Made by a program: the position numbers and the translations under genes
Notes under the pieces: generated by a model
Seen by the model: only the letters and a program-made list of their open reading frames with translations
What the model was told of the DNA's origin: nothing
The model's database searches: none
In this document: positions 1 through 6,481 of the stretch, in pieces
How the letters are laid out: each line of letters starts with the position of its first letter
Numbering within the stretch: position 1 is the first letter of the stretch
NCBI GenBank assembly: GCA_021162325.1
Contig: JAGGYV010000134.1
Coordinates: 1-12,426 of the forward strand
Source: Desulfobacteraceae bacterium
Lineage (GTDB): Bacteria; Desulfobacterota; Desulfobacteria; Desulfobacterales; Desulfosalsimonadaceae
Length of the DNA stretch: 12,426 nt
Direction: 5' to 3'

Positions 1-27
1 CTTTTAAAGGAGTTTGTGAGTGTATAT

Positions 28-94
28 AATCAAATGTTAGCCATAATAATTTTGTTAATGCATGATATCAGTAAATCTGAGTTAGCATTTGATT
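28..94. repeat. Inverted repeat upstream of the first gene
   Basis: AATCAAATG at 28-36 is matched by CATTTGATT at 86-94, a perfect 9-bp inverted pair. It can be extended inward by a few pairs with wobble (37-40 against 82-85). The arms are about 50 bp apart. The right arm overlaps the left end of the candidate promoter at 93-123, so it could be a regulator-binding pair or a structured region. Its role is unknown, and in AT-rich DNA a pair of this length could arise by chance. Confidence 0.3.
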
Positions 95-123
95 GTCAAT
101 AAGATTGTTTTTATTGTTACAAT
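93..123 (+). promoter_or_regulatory. Candidate sigma70-type promoter with extended -10
   Basis: TTGTCA at 93-98 could be a -35 box. TG at 115-116, one base, then TACAAT at 118-123 forms a good extended -10. The spacer of 19 bp is long, but an extended -10 tolerates this. Transcription would start near 130, just before a GGGGGAG ribosome-binding site (130-136) for the gene at 145, giving a very short leader. Called by eye only. Confidence 0.4.
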
Positions 124-144
124 TCAATCGGGGGAGAATACAAA

Positions 145-366
145 ATGCCTCAATCAGGGGAAATGATTTCTATTAATGTTACATTGGATATTACCGTTTC
201 AACGCTTAAAACGATTGTTGAAAATGCCAAAAAAATTGCAGGTACAGACGATAAAGGGATCTATCGGGTGGATACAGCGGAAAAAGTCAATGAAATGGTT
301 TCATCTTTTTTAAAAGAGAATGCGTTTGATGAATATGTTAACAATATCGACAATTACAAACGTTGA
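145..366 (+). CDS. Small hypothetical protein, 73 aa
   Basis: I do not recognise a family. The start is well supported: GGGGGAG at 130-136 lies 8 bp before the ATG, with a candidate promoter just upstream. The protein is soluble and has no signal peptide or membrane segment. It begins with a hydrophobic beta-like stretch (about residues 8-16, ISINVTLDI), followed by a helix (about 17-30), a short loop with GTDDKGIYRVD (33-43), and a C-terminal acidic amphipathic helix (about 46-67). No cysteines or obvious catalytic residues are seen. The TGA stop at 364-366 overlaps the first bases of the repeat that starts at about 365, so the extreme C-terminus may have been set by the repeat's insertion. 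The ending (NIDNYKR) otherwise looks natural. Function unknown. Confidence 0.7.
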   Translation: MPQSGEMISINVTLDITVSTLKTIVENAKKIAGTDDKGIYRVDTAEKVNEMVSSFLKENAFDEYVNNIDNYKR

Positions 367-528
367 TGGCTTCGTAAAAAGTCCAAATTTTTTGTTGCGC
401 TGCATTCTTCGTTTCTTCAAAGTACACTAAGTACGAATCATCACTCAGAATTTGCGCGCCTCGCCAATTTTAAGATTTGGTGGAACTTTTTTCTTTGCCA
501 TAAGAATCCGATTTTTTACGAGTTTGTT
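365..528 (-). repeat. Palindrome-rich interspersed repeat, apparently full length
   Basis: This stretch has no gene and begins inside the preceding stop codon. Its two ends are related in inverted orientation: TTCGTAAAAAGTCC near 371-384 against ATTTTTTACGA at 511-521. The middle has weak dyad symmetry around GTACACTAAGTAC (about 422-434), with GCGC near each shoulder. The end at 487-528 recurs inverted at 1337-1378 with 37 of 42 bases identical. I assign it to the minus strand so that it shares orientation with that copy. From memory it resembles repeats scattered through Desulfobacteraceae genomes (MITE- or REP-like). It encodes nothing and could form a long hairpin in RNA, so it may end transcription of the gene before it. 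Confidence 0.65.
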
Positions 529-567
529 AACGTTGATCTATATTATTTTAGACATCAGGGTGCCATT

Positions 568-1332
568 TTGAATCCATTGATTATCGCTCACCGCGGGGCC
601 ATGAGAGATGCCCCGGAAAATACAAAACCTGCTTTTGACAAAGCACTGTCTTATTTTGTTGACGGGATTGAATTTGATGTCCAAATAACCAGTGACGGCT
701 GCCCGGTTATTTTTCATGATCAGTCTTTGATGAAAATTACCGGAAGCTTGAAATCGATCTGTGATCATACATTTCACGAAATTGATGCCTATGACTGGGG
801 GAGATGGTTTTCCGAAGAATTTAAAAATGAAAAAATCCTCACTCTGGAACAGGTATTAAAAAATTATGGGCCCAAAACCCGTCTGCTGATTGAAATTAAA
901 CCATCGCCAAAGGCAGAAGTGAAAAACCTGTATTATCAACTGGCCGGTCTGGTTGTCGAAGCAGTCAGAAACCTGATCCCTAATGATCTAATTCCAAATA
1001 TGTACATACTTTCATTTGACCCGGAGCTCATTAAATCAGCATATATCAATGATCCGGATCTAAACTATGTTTTGAATTTGAATGCGCCTGTGATAAATAA
1101 AAGCAGTCTGAATATCGATTCGGAAATACTTTGCGGATATTGCATTGAATATAAAAAATTAAGCAGACAATTTGTTGAGAATATACATCATGTTGAGAAA
1201 ATTATCATGACGTATTCCTGCAATTCAAAAAAAACGCTTCAACTGGCGCTTGATTTAGGGGTTGATGTGATCATGACGGATGACCCGGGTAACCGGATGT
1301 GGACACAATTTGATTTACCAGCAAAGGGTTAA
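568..1332 (+). CDS. Glycerophosphodiester phosphodiesterase (GDPD family)
   Basis: It hydrolyses glycerophosphodiesters to glycerol-3-phosphate plus an alcohol, a step in phospholipid turnover. There is no signal peptide, so the enzyme is probably cytoplasmic (UgpQ-like). The fold is a TIM barrel. Family residues are all present: His8-Arg9 in AHRGA, Glu17-Asn18-Thr19, Glu35 and Asp37 in GIEFDV, His50-Asp51, Glu109 and Lys111 in IEIKP, and the late VDVIMTDDPG motif. At 254 aa the length is normal. The start is TTG at 568: AGGG at 557-560 is a fair ribosome-binding site, and the first in-frame ATG (601) would remove the catalytic His8-Arg9. The gene is bracketed by inverted copies of a repeat at 365-528 and 1337-1378. 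No other phospholipid gene is nearby. Confidence 0.93.
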   Translation: MNPLIIAHRGAMRDAPENTKPAFDKALSYFVDGIEFDVQITSDGCPVIFHDQSLMKITGSLKSICDHTFHEIDAYDWGRWFSEEFKNEKILTLEQVLKNYGPKTRLLIEIKPSPKAEVKNLYYQLAGLVVEAVRNLIPNDLIPNMYILSFDPELIKSAYINDPDLNYVLNLNAPVINKSSLNIDSEILCGYCIEYKKLSRQFVENIHHVEKIIMTYSCNSKKTLQLALDLGVDVIMTDDPGNRMWTQFDLPAKG

Positions 1333-1336
1333 TAAA

Positions 1337-1378
1337 GACAAACTCGTAAAAAGTCGGATTCCGATGGCAAAGAAAAAT
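1337..1378 (+). repeat. Truncated inverted copy of the 365-528 repeat
   Basis: The 42 bases from GACAAACTCGTAAAAAG to GGCAAAGAAAAAT are the reverse complement of 487-528 with 5 mismatches (37 of 42 identical). After 1378 the match stops, so only one end of the element is present. It starts 4 bp after the stop codon of the phosphodiesterase gene and may contribute to 3'-end structure. Confidence 0.7.
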
Positions 1379-1433
1379 ATACAAAGAATCATATGACATA
1401 AACGAAAAACACAGGATAACTGGGGTATAATAA

Positions 1434-3119
1434 ATGAAAATTCGATTGATCTTTTGCTTTTTGGGATTGTTGATGATTTCGCAAAGTGCATCAGCATCAG
1501 ATGTTCCGACCAATGTGACCCTTTCAGCAACTGAAACAACCATTGCCGTCGACTGGTCTGGTGATACGGATGCGGATAATTATTTTGTTTATTGGGGGAC
1601 ATCGTCAGACAATCTTGATCAACGGGTGACGGTCGATGATTCTGATACTGAATATACGATAATCGGGCTTGAATCTGCAACAACCTATTATGTTGCGGTT
1701 TCTTCATATGATAATTCCGTTGAAAGTGATCAGTCAGACGTTGAATCCATAGCAACCCTGGAAGATGCCGGTATTCCGGAAACGCCTGCTGGCTTTTGGA
1801 TTACAGGGGTTGGTGATATTATGGAGAATTCAGTTGCTCTGAAATGGAATCAGAATACAGAAACCGACCTGGATCATTACAATATTTATTACAGCACCCT
1901 TTCTGGTGTCTATGACAATGTCGTTGAGGCCTCTGATTCTGCCTATATTTCATTTACCGTCTGGAATTTGTCAGATTCGACACGGTATTACTTTTCCATC
2001 TCAGCGGTGGATACGTTTGACAATGAATCGGAAAAAGCCGATGAATTGATTGTCGATACACATATAGACACATTACCGCCGAGCGTGCCGGATGGAATAA
2101 CCGGTGTGTTAAGTGGCATCGATTCAGTCACTGTGACCGTTATCGACGGGAATTCACAGATGGCGGATTTTGCAGGTAACATCATCTATTATGGAACTGT
2201 TTCCAGCGAACTCAATAATAGCCTTGATATAGGAGGCAGCTTTTCTTATATCATAAATGATTTGCCTATTGGTTCTAACGGATATTTTGCTGCATCTTCA
2301 TATGATTTTTCAGGAAATGAGAGTGCGGTAACAGATAAAATTACTGTGACGGTTGAGGAAACATCATCCTTTTTAAATCAGCCGGAGGACTTCGATGGAG
2401 GATGTTTTATCAGTGCATCTGCTGAAAATTCCAGTTTTCCATATCCTCTTTTGCTTATACTGGCGGTGACGGTATTTGTATTTTTAAAACGAATTATTGT
2501 ACCATCAAAAATATATGTAACTTTACTGATTTGTACTTTATGTGTTTTTTCTTCGGATAATTCAATGGCAACTGAGTCTCCTGAAATGCCGTGTAATAAT
2601 ATCATAGGCGTTTCCGTGGGGTATCATATTCCTGCTGAATCGGATTTTGAGGATTATTATGGTGATAATATCTTCCCGGTATATGGGTTTTACGAACGTT
2701 TTTTTTCTGAATATGTTTCATTGGAAATTGAGTCTGGGTTTATGAAAGAAAATGGCAAACTTTTAACTGAATCCGGTGAGTCAACTCTCATCAGATCTAA
2801 AATAACGCTTGTGCCGGTTTCTTCTTCGATAAAATTTAATATGAAAATTTCACCCTATGTTGTCGGTTATATCGCTGCGGGGCCGGACTATTGGTACTGT
2901 AAGGAAGAAACCGATGCTGAAAGCGAACATCCTGAAATCGAAGAATGGGTGGGGGGCTTTCATGGCAAAGTCGGGGTAAGACTGTATAATACAGATGAAA
3001 AATTTAAGGGAACCGGTGCTTTAATCGAAAGCAGCTATTCTCAGCTTGATCGATTTGGAGATAACAAAATCGATATTGGCGGGTGGGCCTTCAAATTCGG
3101 AATTTTTTATCATTTTTGA
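1434..3119 (+). CDS. Exported Fn3-domain protein fused in frame to an outer-membrane beta-barrel
   Basis: A 561-aa envelope protein of unknown function. Parts in order: a signal peptide (1-21, cleavage after ASA); three fibronectin type III-like domains (about 24-108, 113-210, 214-310) with YxVYWGTS, YNIYYS and NIIYYGT strands; a Gly-Gly-Cys-Phe-Ile-Ser motif (322-327); a hydrophobic segment (336-351) followed by Lys-Arg (352-353). That trio looks like a C-terminal sorting or anchor signal. The chain continues with a second signal-peptide-like segment (Lys359, hydrophobic 360-372, SMA at 377-379). Finally a ~175-residue domain with alternating aromatic strands ends in KFGIFYHF; a terminal Phe is typical of outer-membrane beta-barrels. 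GGGG at 1422-1425 supports the start. An adhesin or surface protein is possible. The architecture suggests two proteins joined by loss of a stop/start region, or a sequencing error. No good internal start with a ribosome-binding site is visible. Confidence 0.8.
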   Translation: MKIRLIFCFLGLLMISQSASASDVPTNVTLSATETTIAVDWSGDTDADNYFVYWGTSSDNLDQRVTVDDSDTEYTIIGLESATTYYVAVSSYDNSVESDQSDVESIATLEDAGIPETPAGFWITGVGDIMENSVALKWNQNTETDLDHYNIYYSTLSGVYDNVVEASDSAYISFTVWNLSDSTRYYFSISAVDTFDNESEKADELIVDTHIDTLPPSVPDGITGVLSGIDSVTVTVIDGNSQMADFAGNIIYYGTVSSELNNSLDIGGSFSYIINDLPIGSNGYFAASSYDFSGNESAVTDKITVTVEETSSFLNQPEDFDGGCFISASAENSSFPYPLLLILAVTVFVFLKRIIVPSKIYVTLLICTLCVFSSDNSMATESPEMPCNNIIGVSVGYHIPAESDFEDYYGDNIFPVYGFYERFFSEYVSLEIESGFMKENGKLLTESGESTLIRSKITLVPVSSSIKFNMKISPYVVGYIAAGPDYWYCKEETDAESEHPEIEEWVGGFHGKVGVRLYNTDEKFKGTGALIESSYSQLDRFGDNKIDIGGWAFKFGIFYHF

Positions 3120-3140
3120 TTAGTAATTATATTAACGACT

Positions 3141-3488
3141 ATGATTTCATCATACCATCGATTCAGGGAATTAACATGGGTTGATCTGACATTATGGGCC
3201 GGCAAAAAGATTGTTTCAGACGGTCGGAAATGCTTTCAGCGAAAAGAAGTCAGCCAGCTGTCCTTGACCAAAACCGGTGGTATTCTTGCATGGGTCGAAG
3301 CAGAAGAACGTTTTGCAACACGGGTTGAATATGATGAGGGGGAATTGTATTCAGAGTGTACCTGTCATCCGATTGAAAATACGTGCATACACTCGATTGC
3401 CGTGATTATAGAATTTATCGTGCATTTAAAGAAAAGAATTGATATCCCCCAGGCAGAATCAAATGATCGACGTTTTTTTCTTTTATAA
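3141..3488 (+). CDS. Short SWIM zinc-finger protein, possibly C-terminally truncated
   Basis: The 115-aa product carries a SWIM motif, CxC...CxH: Cys73, Cys75, Cys82 and His84. SWIM domains bind zinc and take part in DNA or protein interactions. The N-terminal half (FRELTWVDLTLWAGKKIVSDG, about 8-28, then an ILAWVEAEE strand at 48-56) matches the usual lead-in to SWIM domains in these bacteria, as I remember them. Related proteins I recall continue well past the NDxRxxLL point at which this one stops (NDRRFFLL). The end falls in a T-rich run (about 3472-3485), so a frameshift truncation is possible. No clear ribosome-binding site precedes the ATG, though it lies only 21 bp after the previous stop and may be translated by coupling. 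ispF follows after 18 bp. Confidence 0.72.
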   Translation: MISSYHRFRELTWVDLTLWAGKKIVSDGRKCFQRKEVSQLSLTKTGGILAWVEAEERFATRVEYDEGELYSECTCHPIENTCIHSIAVIIEFIVHLKKRIDIPQAESNDRRFFLL

Positions 3489-3506
3489 ATTTTTCGGGTT
3501 TAAAAT

Positions 3507-3974
3507 ATGCGCATTGGCCATGGTTATGATGTTCATCGTTTAATAGCAGGAAGACCTCTTTTCTTAGGCGGCGTTCAGATACCTTTTGAAAAAGGCCTTG
3601 AAGGCCATTCGGATGCGGATGTACTATTGCACGCAATTTGTGACGCGATTCTGGGCGCCGCAGGGATGGGCGACATCGGAATACATTTTCCGGATACGGA
3701 CCCGGCATATAAGAATATTTACAGTATCGAACTTTTGAAAAAAACATGGAAAATTGTCAGGCCCCATTATTCTTCCATTATTAATATTGACACAACCATT
3801 TTTGCGCAAGAACCGAAAATTTCACCGTATGCGGATAAAATGAAAGATAAAATTGCATCCGCACTCTCTATCTATTCTGATCAGGTAAACATTAAAGCGA
3901 CCACCACCGAAGGTTTGGGGTTTATCGGTAGAAAAGACGGCATTGCCGCCATGTGTGTGGTACTTTTAGATTGA
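3507..3974 (+). CDS. ispF: 2-C-methyl-D-erythritol 2,4-cyclodiphosphate synthase
   Basis: It converts 4-diphosphocytidyl-methylerythritol 2-phosphate to the 2,4-cyclodiphosphate with release of CMP, in the MEP pathway of isoprenoid synthesis. It works as a cytoplasmic homotrimer. The 155-aa length is standard. Zinc ligands Asp8, His10 and His42 are present (GYDVHR, GHSDADVLLHAICDA), as are the FPDTDP loop (about 61-66) and the late TTTEGLGFIGR segment that binds the cytidine nucleotide. The ribosome-binding site is weak (CGGGT at about 3495-3499). It sits between the SWIM gene (18 bp upstream) and cysS (101 bp downstream) and may share a transcript with them. Confidence 0.97.
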   Translation: MRIGHGYDVHRLIAGRPLFLGGVQIPFEKGLEGHSDADVLLHAICDAILGAAGMGDIGIHFPDTDPAYKNIYSIELLKKTWKIVRPHYSSIINIDTTIFAQEPKISPYADKMKDKIASALSIYSDQVNIKATTTEGLGFIGRKDGIAAMCVVLLD

Positions 3975-4075
3975 CGGGACTTTGAAAAAATTGGTAATAA
4001 TTTGTTTGTGGTTTTGCAATTATACCCATAAACATAAACAGAAAATTCATCATTAAACATATTAAAGCGATATCC

Positions 4076-5548
4076 ATGACACTAAATATTTATAATTCTT
4101 TACATCGAGCAAAAGAACCATTTGAACCCCTTGAACCCGGTCATGTCAAAATGTATGTGTGCGGTCCCACGGTTTACGACTCCTGTCATATCGGTCATGC
4201 ACGATCAGTCATTGTCTTTGACGTAATTTATCGATATCTGACCGCCGTTGGCTATGATGTCACCTATGTGCGGAATTTTACGGATATTGATGATAAAATT
4301 ATTAACCGGTCCAATGAACTCAGTGTTTCTTCAGAATCCCTTGCGCAAAAATATATTGACGAATTTCACCATGATATGGATTCTTTGAATGTTTTACGGC
4401 CGACGATAGAGCCCCGGGCGACGGAACATATTGATCAGATTATCAGAATCATTGAAATACTCATGGATAAAGAATACGCATATGCTGTCGACGGTGATGT
4501 GTTCTTTTCTGTTGATTTGTTTAACGGCTATGGAAAACTTTCCGGCCGAAAACTAGATGATATGGTTGCTGGTTCACGCGTTGAAGTTGACCAACGGAAA
4601 AAAAATCCATTTGATTTTGTATTGTGGAAAGCCTCTAAACCCAATGAACCTTTTTGGGACAGTCCCTGGGGAAGGGGACGACCGGGATGGCATATAGAAT
4701 GTTCGGCAATGAGTGAAGAATATCTGGGTGCCAGTTTCGATATCCATGGTGGTGGAAAGGATCTGATTTTTCCGCATCATGAAAATGAAATCGCGCAATC
4801 AGAAGCTGCTTTTGGTAAAACATATGTAAAATATTGGGTTCACAATGGCTTTGTAAATATTGATCACGAGAAAATGTCAAAGTCTTTGGGCAATTTTTTA
4901 ATGATCAAAGATATTGTTAAAGAATATCACCCGGAGACGGTGCGTCTTTTTCTTCTTTCGCACCATTACCGGTCTCCGGTTGATTTTACAGATTCAGCAA
5001 TTAAAAATGTATCAGCCGGGTTGGATAAGATATATGCACTGCTTGAAAGAGCTGAAAAATATTTAGGCTCTCTGCCGGATGCAAATGCTGATTATAATAA
5101 AGATGGAACACCCCCTGAAAAGGATTTCTGGTCACTTTTCTGTAATGCCATGAATGACGATTTTAATACGGCCCAGGGAATCGGCATTTTATTTGATGTG
5201 GTTCGGAATATCAACCGGCTCCTTGATCAGACGAATCAAACGATGCAATCCGATGATATTGAAAACCGTCAAAGCATCCATAATGAATGCCTTAATATTA
5301 TAAAAATGGGCAACATCCTTGGCTTGCTGACCGAATCTCCCCACGCCTATTTTAAACAGAAAAAAGAAAAAGTCATCGATAAAGAATCAATTGATGCGAA
5401 AATGATTGAATCTATGATTCAGGAACGCCAGGATGCCCGGAAATCAAAGGATTTTAAAAAAGCAGATGAAGTCAGAGATCGATTAAAAGAAATGAATATT
5501 GAAATTGAAGACCGTCCGGATGGAACTATCTGGAAAATGATTTCCTGA
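4076..5548 (+). CDS. cysS: Cysteinyl-tRNA synthetase
   Basis: It charges tRNA-Cys with cysteine using ATP (class I synthetase, cytoplasmic). At 490 aa it is full length. The HIGH motif is at 38-41 and KMSKS at 266-270. The catalytic-site zinc ligands are all visible: Cys29 (YVCGPT), Cys209 (HIECSAMS), His234 and Glu238 (FPHHENEIAQSE). These match the positions known for the E. coli enzyme almost exactly. The C-terminal part has the DALR-type helical domain and a final helix with KSKDFKKADEVRDRL. No strong ribosome-binding site is seen. It is the last core gene before the toxin-antitoxin insert; uvrB resumes the core order about 1.8 kb downstream. Confidence 0.98.
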   Translation: MTLNIYNSLHRAKEPFEPLEPGHVKMYVCGPTVYDSCHIGHARSVIVFDVIYRYLTAVGYDVTYVRNFTDIDDKIINRSNELSVSSESLAQKYIDEFHHDMDSLNVLRPTIEPRATEHIDQIIRIIEILMDKEYAYAVDGDVFFSVDLFNGYGKLSGRKLDDMVAGSRVEVDQRKKNPFDFVLWKASKPNEPFWDSPWGRGRPGWHIECSAMSEEYLGASFDIHGGGKDLIFPHHENEIAQSEAAFGKTYVKYWVHNGFVNIDHEKMSKSLGNFLMIKDIVKEYHPETVRLFLLSHHYRSPVDFTDSAIKNVSAGLDKIYALLERAEKYLGSLPDANADYNKDGTPPEKDFWSLFCNAMNDDFNTAQGIGILFDVVRNINRLLDQTNQTMQSDDIENRQSIHNECLNIIKMGNILGLLTESPHAYFKQKKEKVIDKESIDAKMIESMIQERQDARKSKDFKKADEVRDRLKEMNIEIEDRPDGTIWKMIS

Positions 5549-5707
5549 ACTCCGAAATGCTCCTGATCACGCCTTGGCTTAACCGCTTTATATCGAGGGA
5601 AACACAAAAATGTCTCTCCGTCCATGCCGATTGTTCTGCGGACAGGTAATCAACATATGGGGGGGATACCGGACCCGGATAAACAATGTTGTATCAGAGG
5701 ATAAAAA

Positions 5708-5914
5708 ATGAAAGAATTTAGCGTAATAATTGAAAAGGATGAGGATGGATATTTTGTTGCCTCTGTGCCTGTGCTTCGCGGTTGTCATACGCAGGCAAAA
5801 TCTCTTGATACATTAATGAAGAGAATCAAAGAGGCTATTGAGCTTTGCCTTGAGGTGGAAAAGCCAATATCCAACGAATTTATTGGTGTGCAGAAAGTCG
5901 CGGTCAACGCATGA
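5708..5914 (+). CDS. hicB: HicB-like antitoxin of module 1 (short UPF0150 type)
   Basis: A 68-aa protein with the partial RNase H-like fold of HicB/UPF0150 antitoxins: IEKDEDGYFVASVPVLRGCHTQA (9-31), then a helix beginning at KSLDTLMKRIKEAIELCLE. It should bind and neutralise the HicA encoded next to it. AGAGGAT at 5696-5702 is a good ribosome-binding site 5-6 bp before the ATG. Its stop overlaps the hicA start by 4 bases (ATGA at 5911-5914), so translation is coupled. It ends right after the fold and has neither the ribbon-helix-helix nor the HTH domain that longer HicB proteins use to bind their promoter. Autoregulation therefore needs another mechanism or is absent. The antitoxin-first order is opposite to module 2. 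Confidence 0.9.
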   Translation: MKEFSVIIEKDEDGYFVASVPVLRGCHTQAKSLDTLMKRIKEAIELCLEVEKPISNEFIGVQKVAVNA

Positions 5915-6135
5915 CCTCCTTTCCATCAATAACTGGCAGTCGATTAATTCGTATCTTGCGTAAATTTGGCTTCGAAGTAATCCGCGTAAAAGGCAGTCAT
6001 CATTTTTTGCAACATCAAGATGGTCGGTGTACAGTTGTTCCTCTACACCGGGGAGATAACATAGGTCGCGGGCTTCTCACACAAATTTTGCGAGACTGTG
6101 ATATCACAAAGGAAGAATTACAGAAAAAAATTTAA
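5911..6135 (+). CDS. hicA: HicA-family toxin of module 1 (mRNA interferase)
   Basis: A 74-aa double-stranded-RNA-binding-like toxin expected to cleave mRNA. Signature features: an N-terminal helix with GSRLIRILRKFGFEVIRVKGSHH, in which His30 of GSHH is the catalytic histidine of the family; a strand with HFLQHQDGRCTVVPLHRG; and the final GLLTQILRDCDITKEEL segment (about 54-70). It overlaps hicB by 4 bases and shares its transcript. Length and motifs are intact, so it is probably functional. A REP-like hairpin begins 8 bp after its stop. Confidence 0.93.
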   Translation: MTSFPSITGSRLIRILRKFGFEVIRVKGSHHFLQHQDGRCTVVPLHRGDNIGRGLLTQILRDCDITKEELQKKI

Positions 6136-6142
6136 TGAATCG

Positions 6143-6193
6143 GGGTCTGCTCTTGGCTCATTTAAAACTTTGACAAGAGTCAAGGGTAGACTC
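6143..6193. repeat. Imperfect REP-like hairpin after hicA of module 1
   Basis: GGGTCTGCTCTTGGCTC at 6143-6159 pairs with GAGTCAAGGGTAGACTC at 6177-6193: 13 of 17 positions are complementary (more with wobble), around a 17-nt loop. From memory, GGGTCTG...CTTGACTC arms resemble repeats found beside REP-associated tyrosine transposases, but no transposase is present here. There is no T-run after it, so it is not a typical intrinsic terminator, though it could stabilise the 3' end of the hicBA mRNA. Confidence 0.5.
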
Positions 6194-6313
6194 GTCCTTT
6201 AATGGGTGACCCTATGCATTCTATTACTTATACTCCGCAGCCTATTTTGTACCGATCAATGTCCCTAATATAGTTGAAGAATCACTTCGGCGAGCATCTT
6301 AATCTTCATCGGT

Positions 6314-6383
6314 GCCGAACAAATCGTTAAATCAGATCGGCGCAAAAAACGCGCTCCCTGGTTAACTCAAGCGTTCGTTCGGA
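6314..6383 (+). other. Degenerate integron attC-like site
   Basis: The outer pair CCGAAC (6315-6320) and GTTCGG (6377-6382) resembles the R boxes of attC sites (RYYYAAC...GTTRRRY). The inner pair TTAAATCAG (6327-6335) and CTGGTTAA (6358-6365) resembles the L boxes with an extra base on one arm. GCGC at 6340-6343 and 6351-6354 could close the tip. The phrases AACAAATCGTT and TTAACTCAAGCGTT are common in attC sites as I remember them. The right core box appears disturbed by a TTCG duplication (GCGTTCGTTCGG). It lies between two toxin-antitoxin modules, a frequent cassette cargo. Without a covariance search this remains a suggestion. Confidence 0.35.
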
Positions 6384-6447
6384 TAAGATCGTGGTTCGCT
6401 ATGCTCTCACAATCTATTCTTGTTCGTTGGGTATGAGCAATCGTCTC

Positions 6448-6475
6448 TTGACATAGTATCAATTGATGATATTAT
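6448..6475 (+). promoter_or_regulatory. Strong candidate promoter of hic module 2
   Basis: A perfect -35 box TTGACA (6448-6453) is followed after 16 bp by TATTAT (6470-6475), 5 of 6 bases of the -10 consensus. Transcription would start about 7 bases later, at or next to the A of the hicA ATG (6482). No ribosome-binding site precedes that ATG, so the mRNA may be leaderless. Confidence 0.6.
6458..6467. promoter_or_regulatory. Perfect 10-bp palindrome in the promoter spacer, putative HicB operator
   Basis: ATCAATTGAT is a perfect palindrome lying wholly between the -35 and -10 boxes. The HicB of this module has a ribbon-helix-helix domain, and such antitoxins repress their own promoter through palindromes of this sort. 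The assignment to HicB is inference from position. Confidence 0.45.
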
Positions 6476-6481
6476 ATTATT

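Larger units (their letters stand above)
6136..6481. other. 346-bp non-coding gap between the two hic modules
   Basis: There is no convincing coding region on either strand. The gap holds an imperfect hairpin (6143-6193), an attC-like structure (6314-6383) and the promoter/operator of module 2 (6448-6475), listed separately. The stretch 6194-6313 shows nothing I can name. No tRNA, transposase or integrase fragment is seen. Confidence 0.6.

Noticed and set aside
365..528. Possible CRISPR or tRNA in the repeat-rich gap
   Set aside because: There are no regularly spaced direct repeats and no cloverleaf; the symmetry is that of one palindromic element.
538..777. Minus-strand open frame over the phosphodiesterase start
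   Set aside because: It is the shadow of a well-conserved GDPD catalytic region on the plus strand.
1315..1755. 146-codon minus-strand open frame across the Fn3 gene start
   Set aside because: It is antisense to a clear signal-peptide/Fn3 coding region and its translation is rich in His, Gln and Pro without any domain.
2565..3119. Separate outer-membrane gene starting at ATG 2565
   Set aside because: This start has no ribosome-binding site and would remove the signal-peptide-like segment needed for export; the single frame is kept and the fusion is reported as a finding.
5656..5703. Tiny 15-codon frame starting ATGGGGGGG before hicB
   Set aside because: Too short, proline/cysteine-rich, no supporting ribosome-binding site; could at most be a leader peptide, for which there is no evidence.
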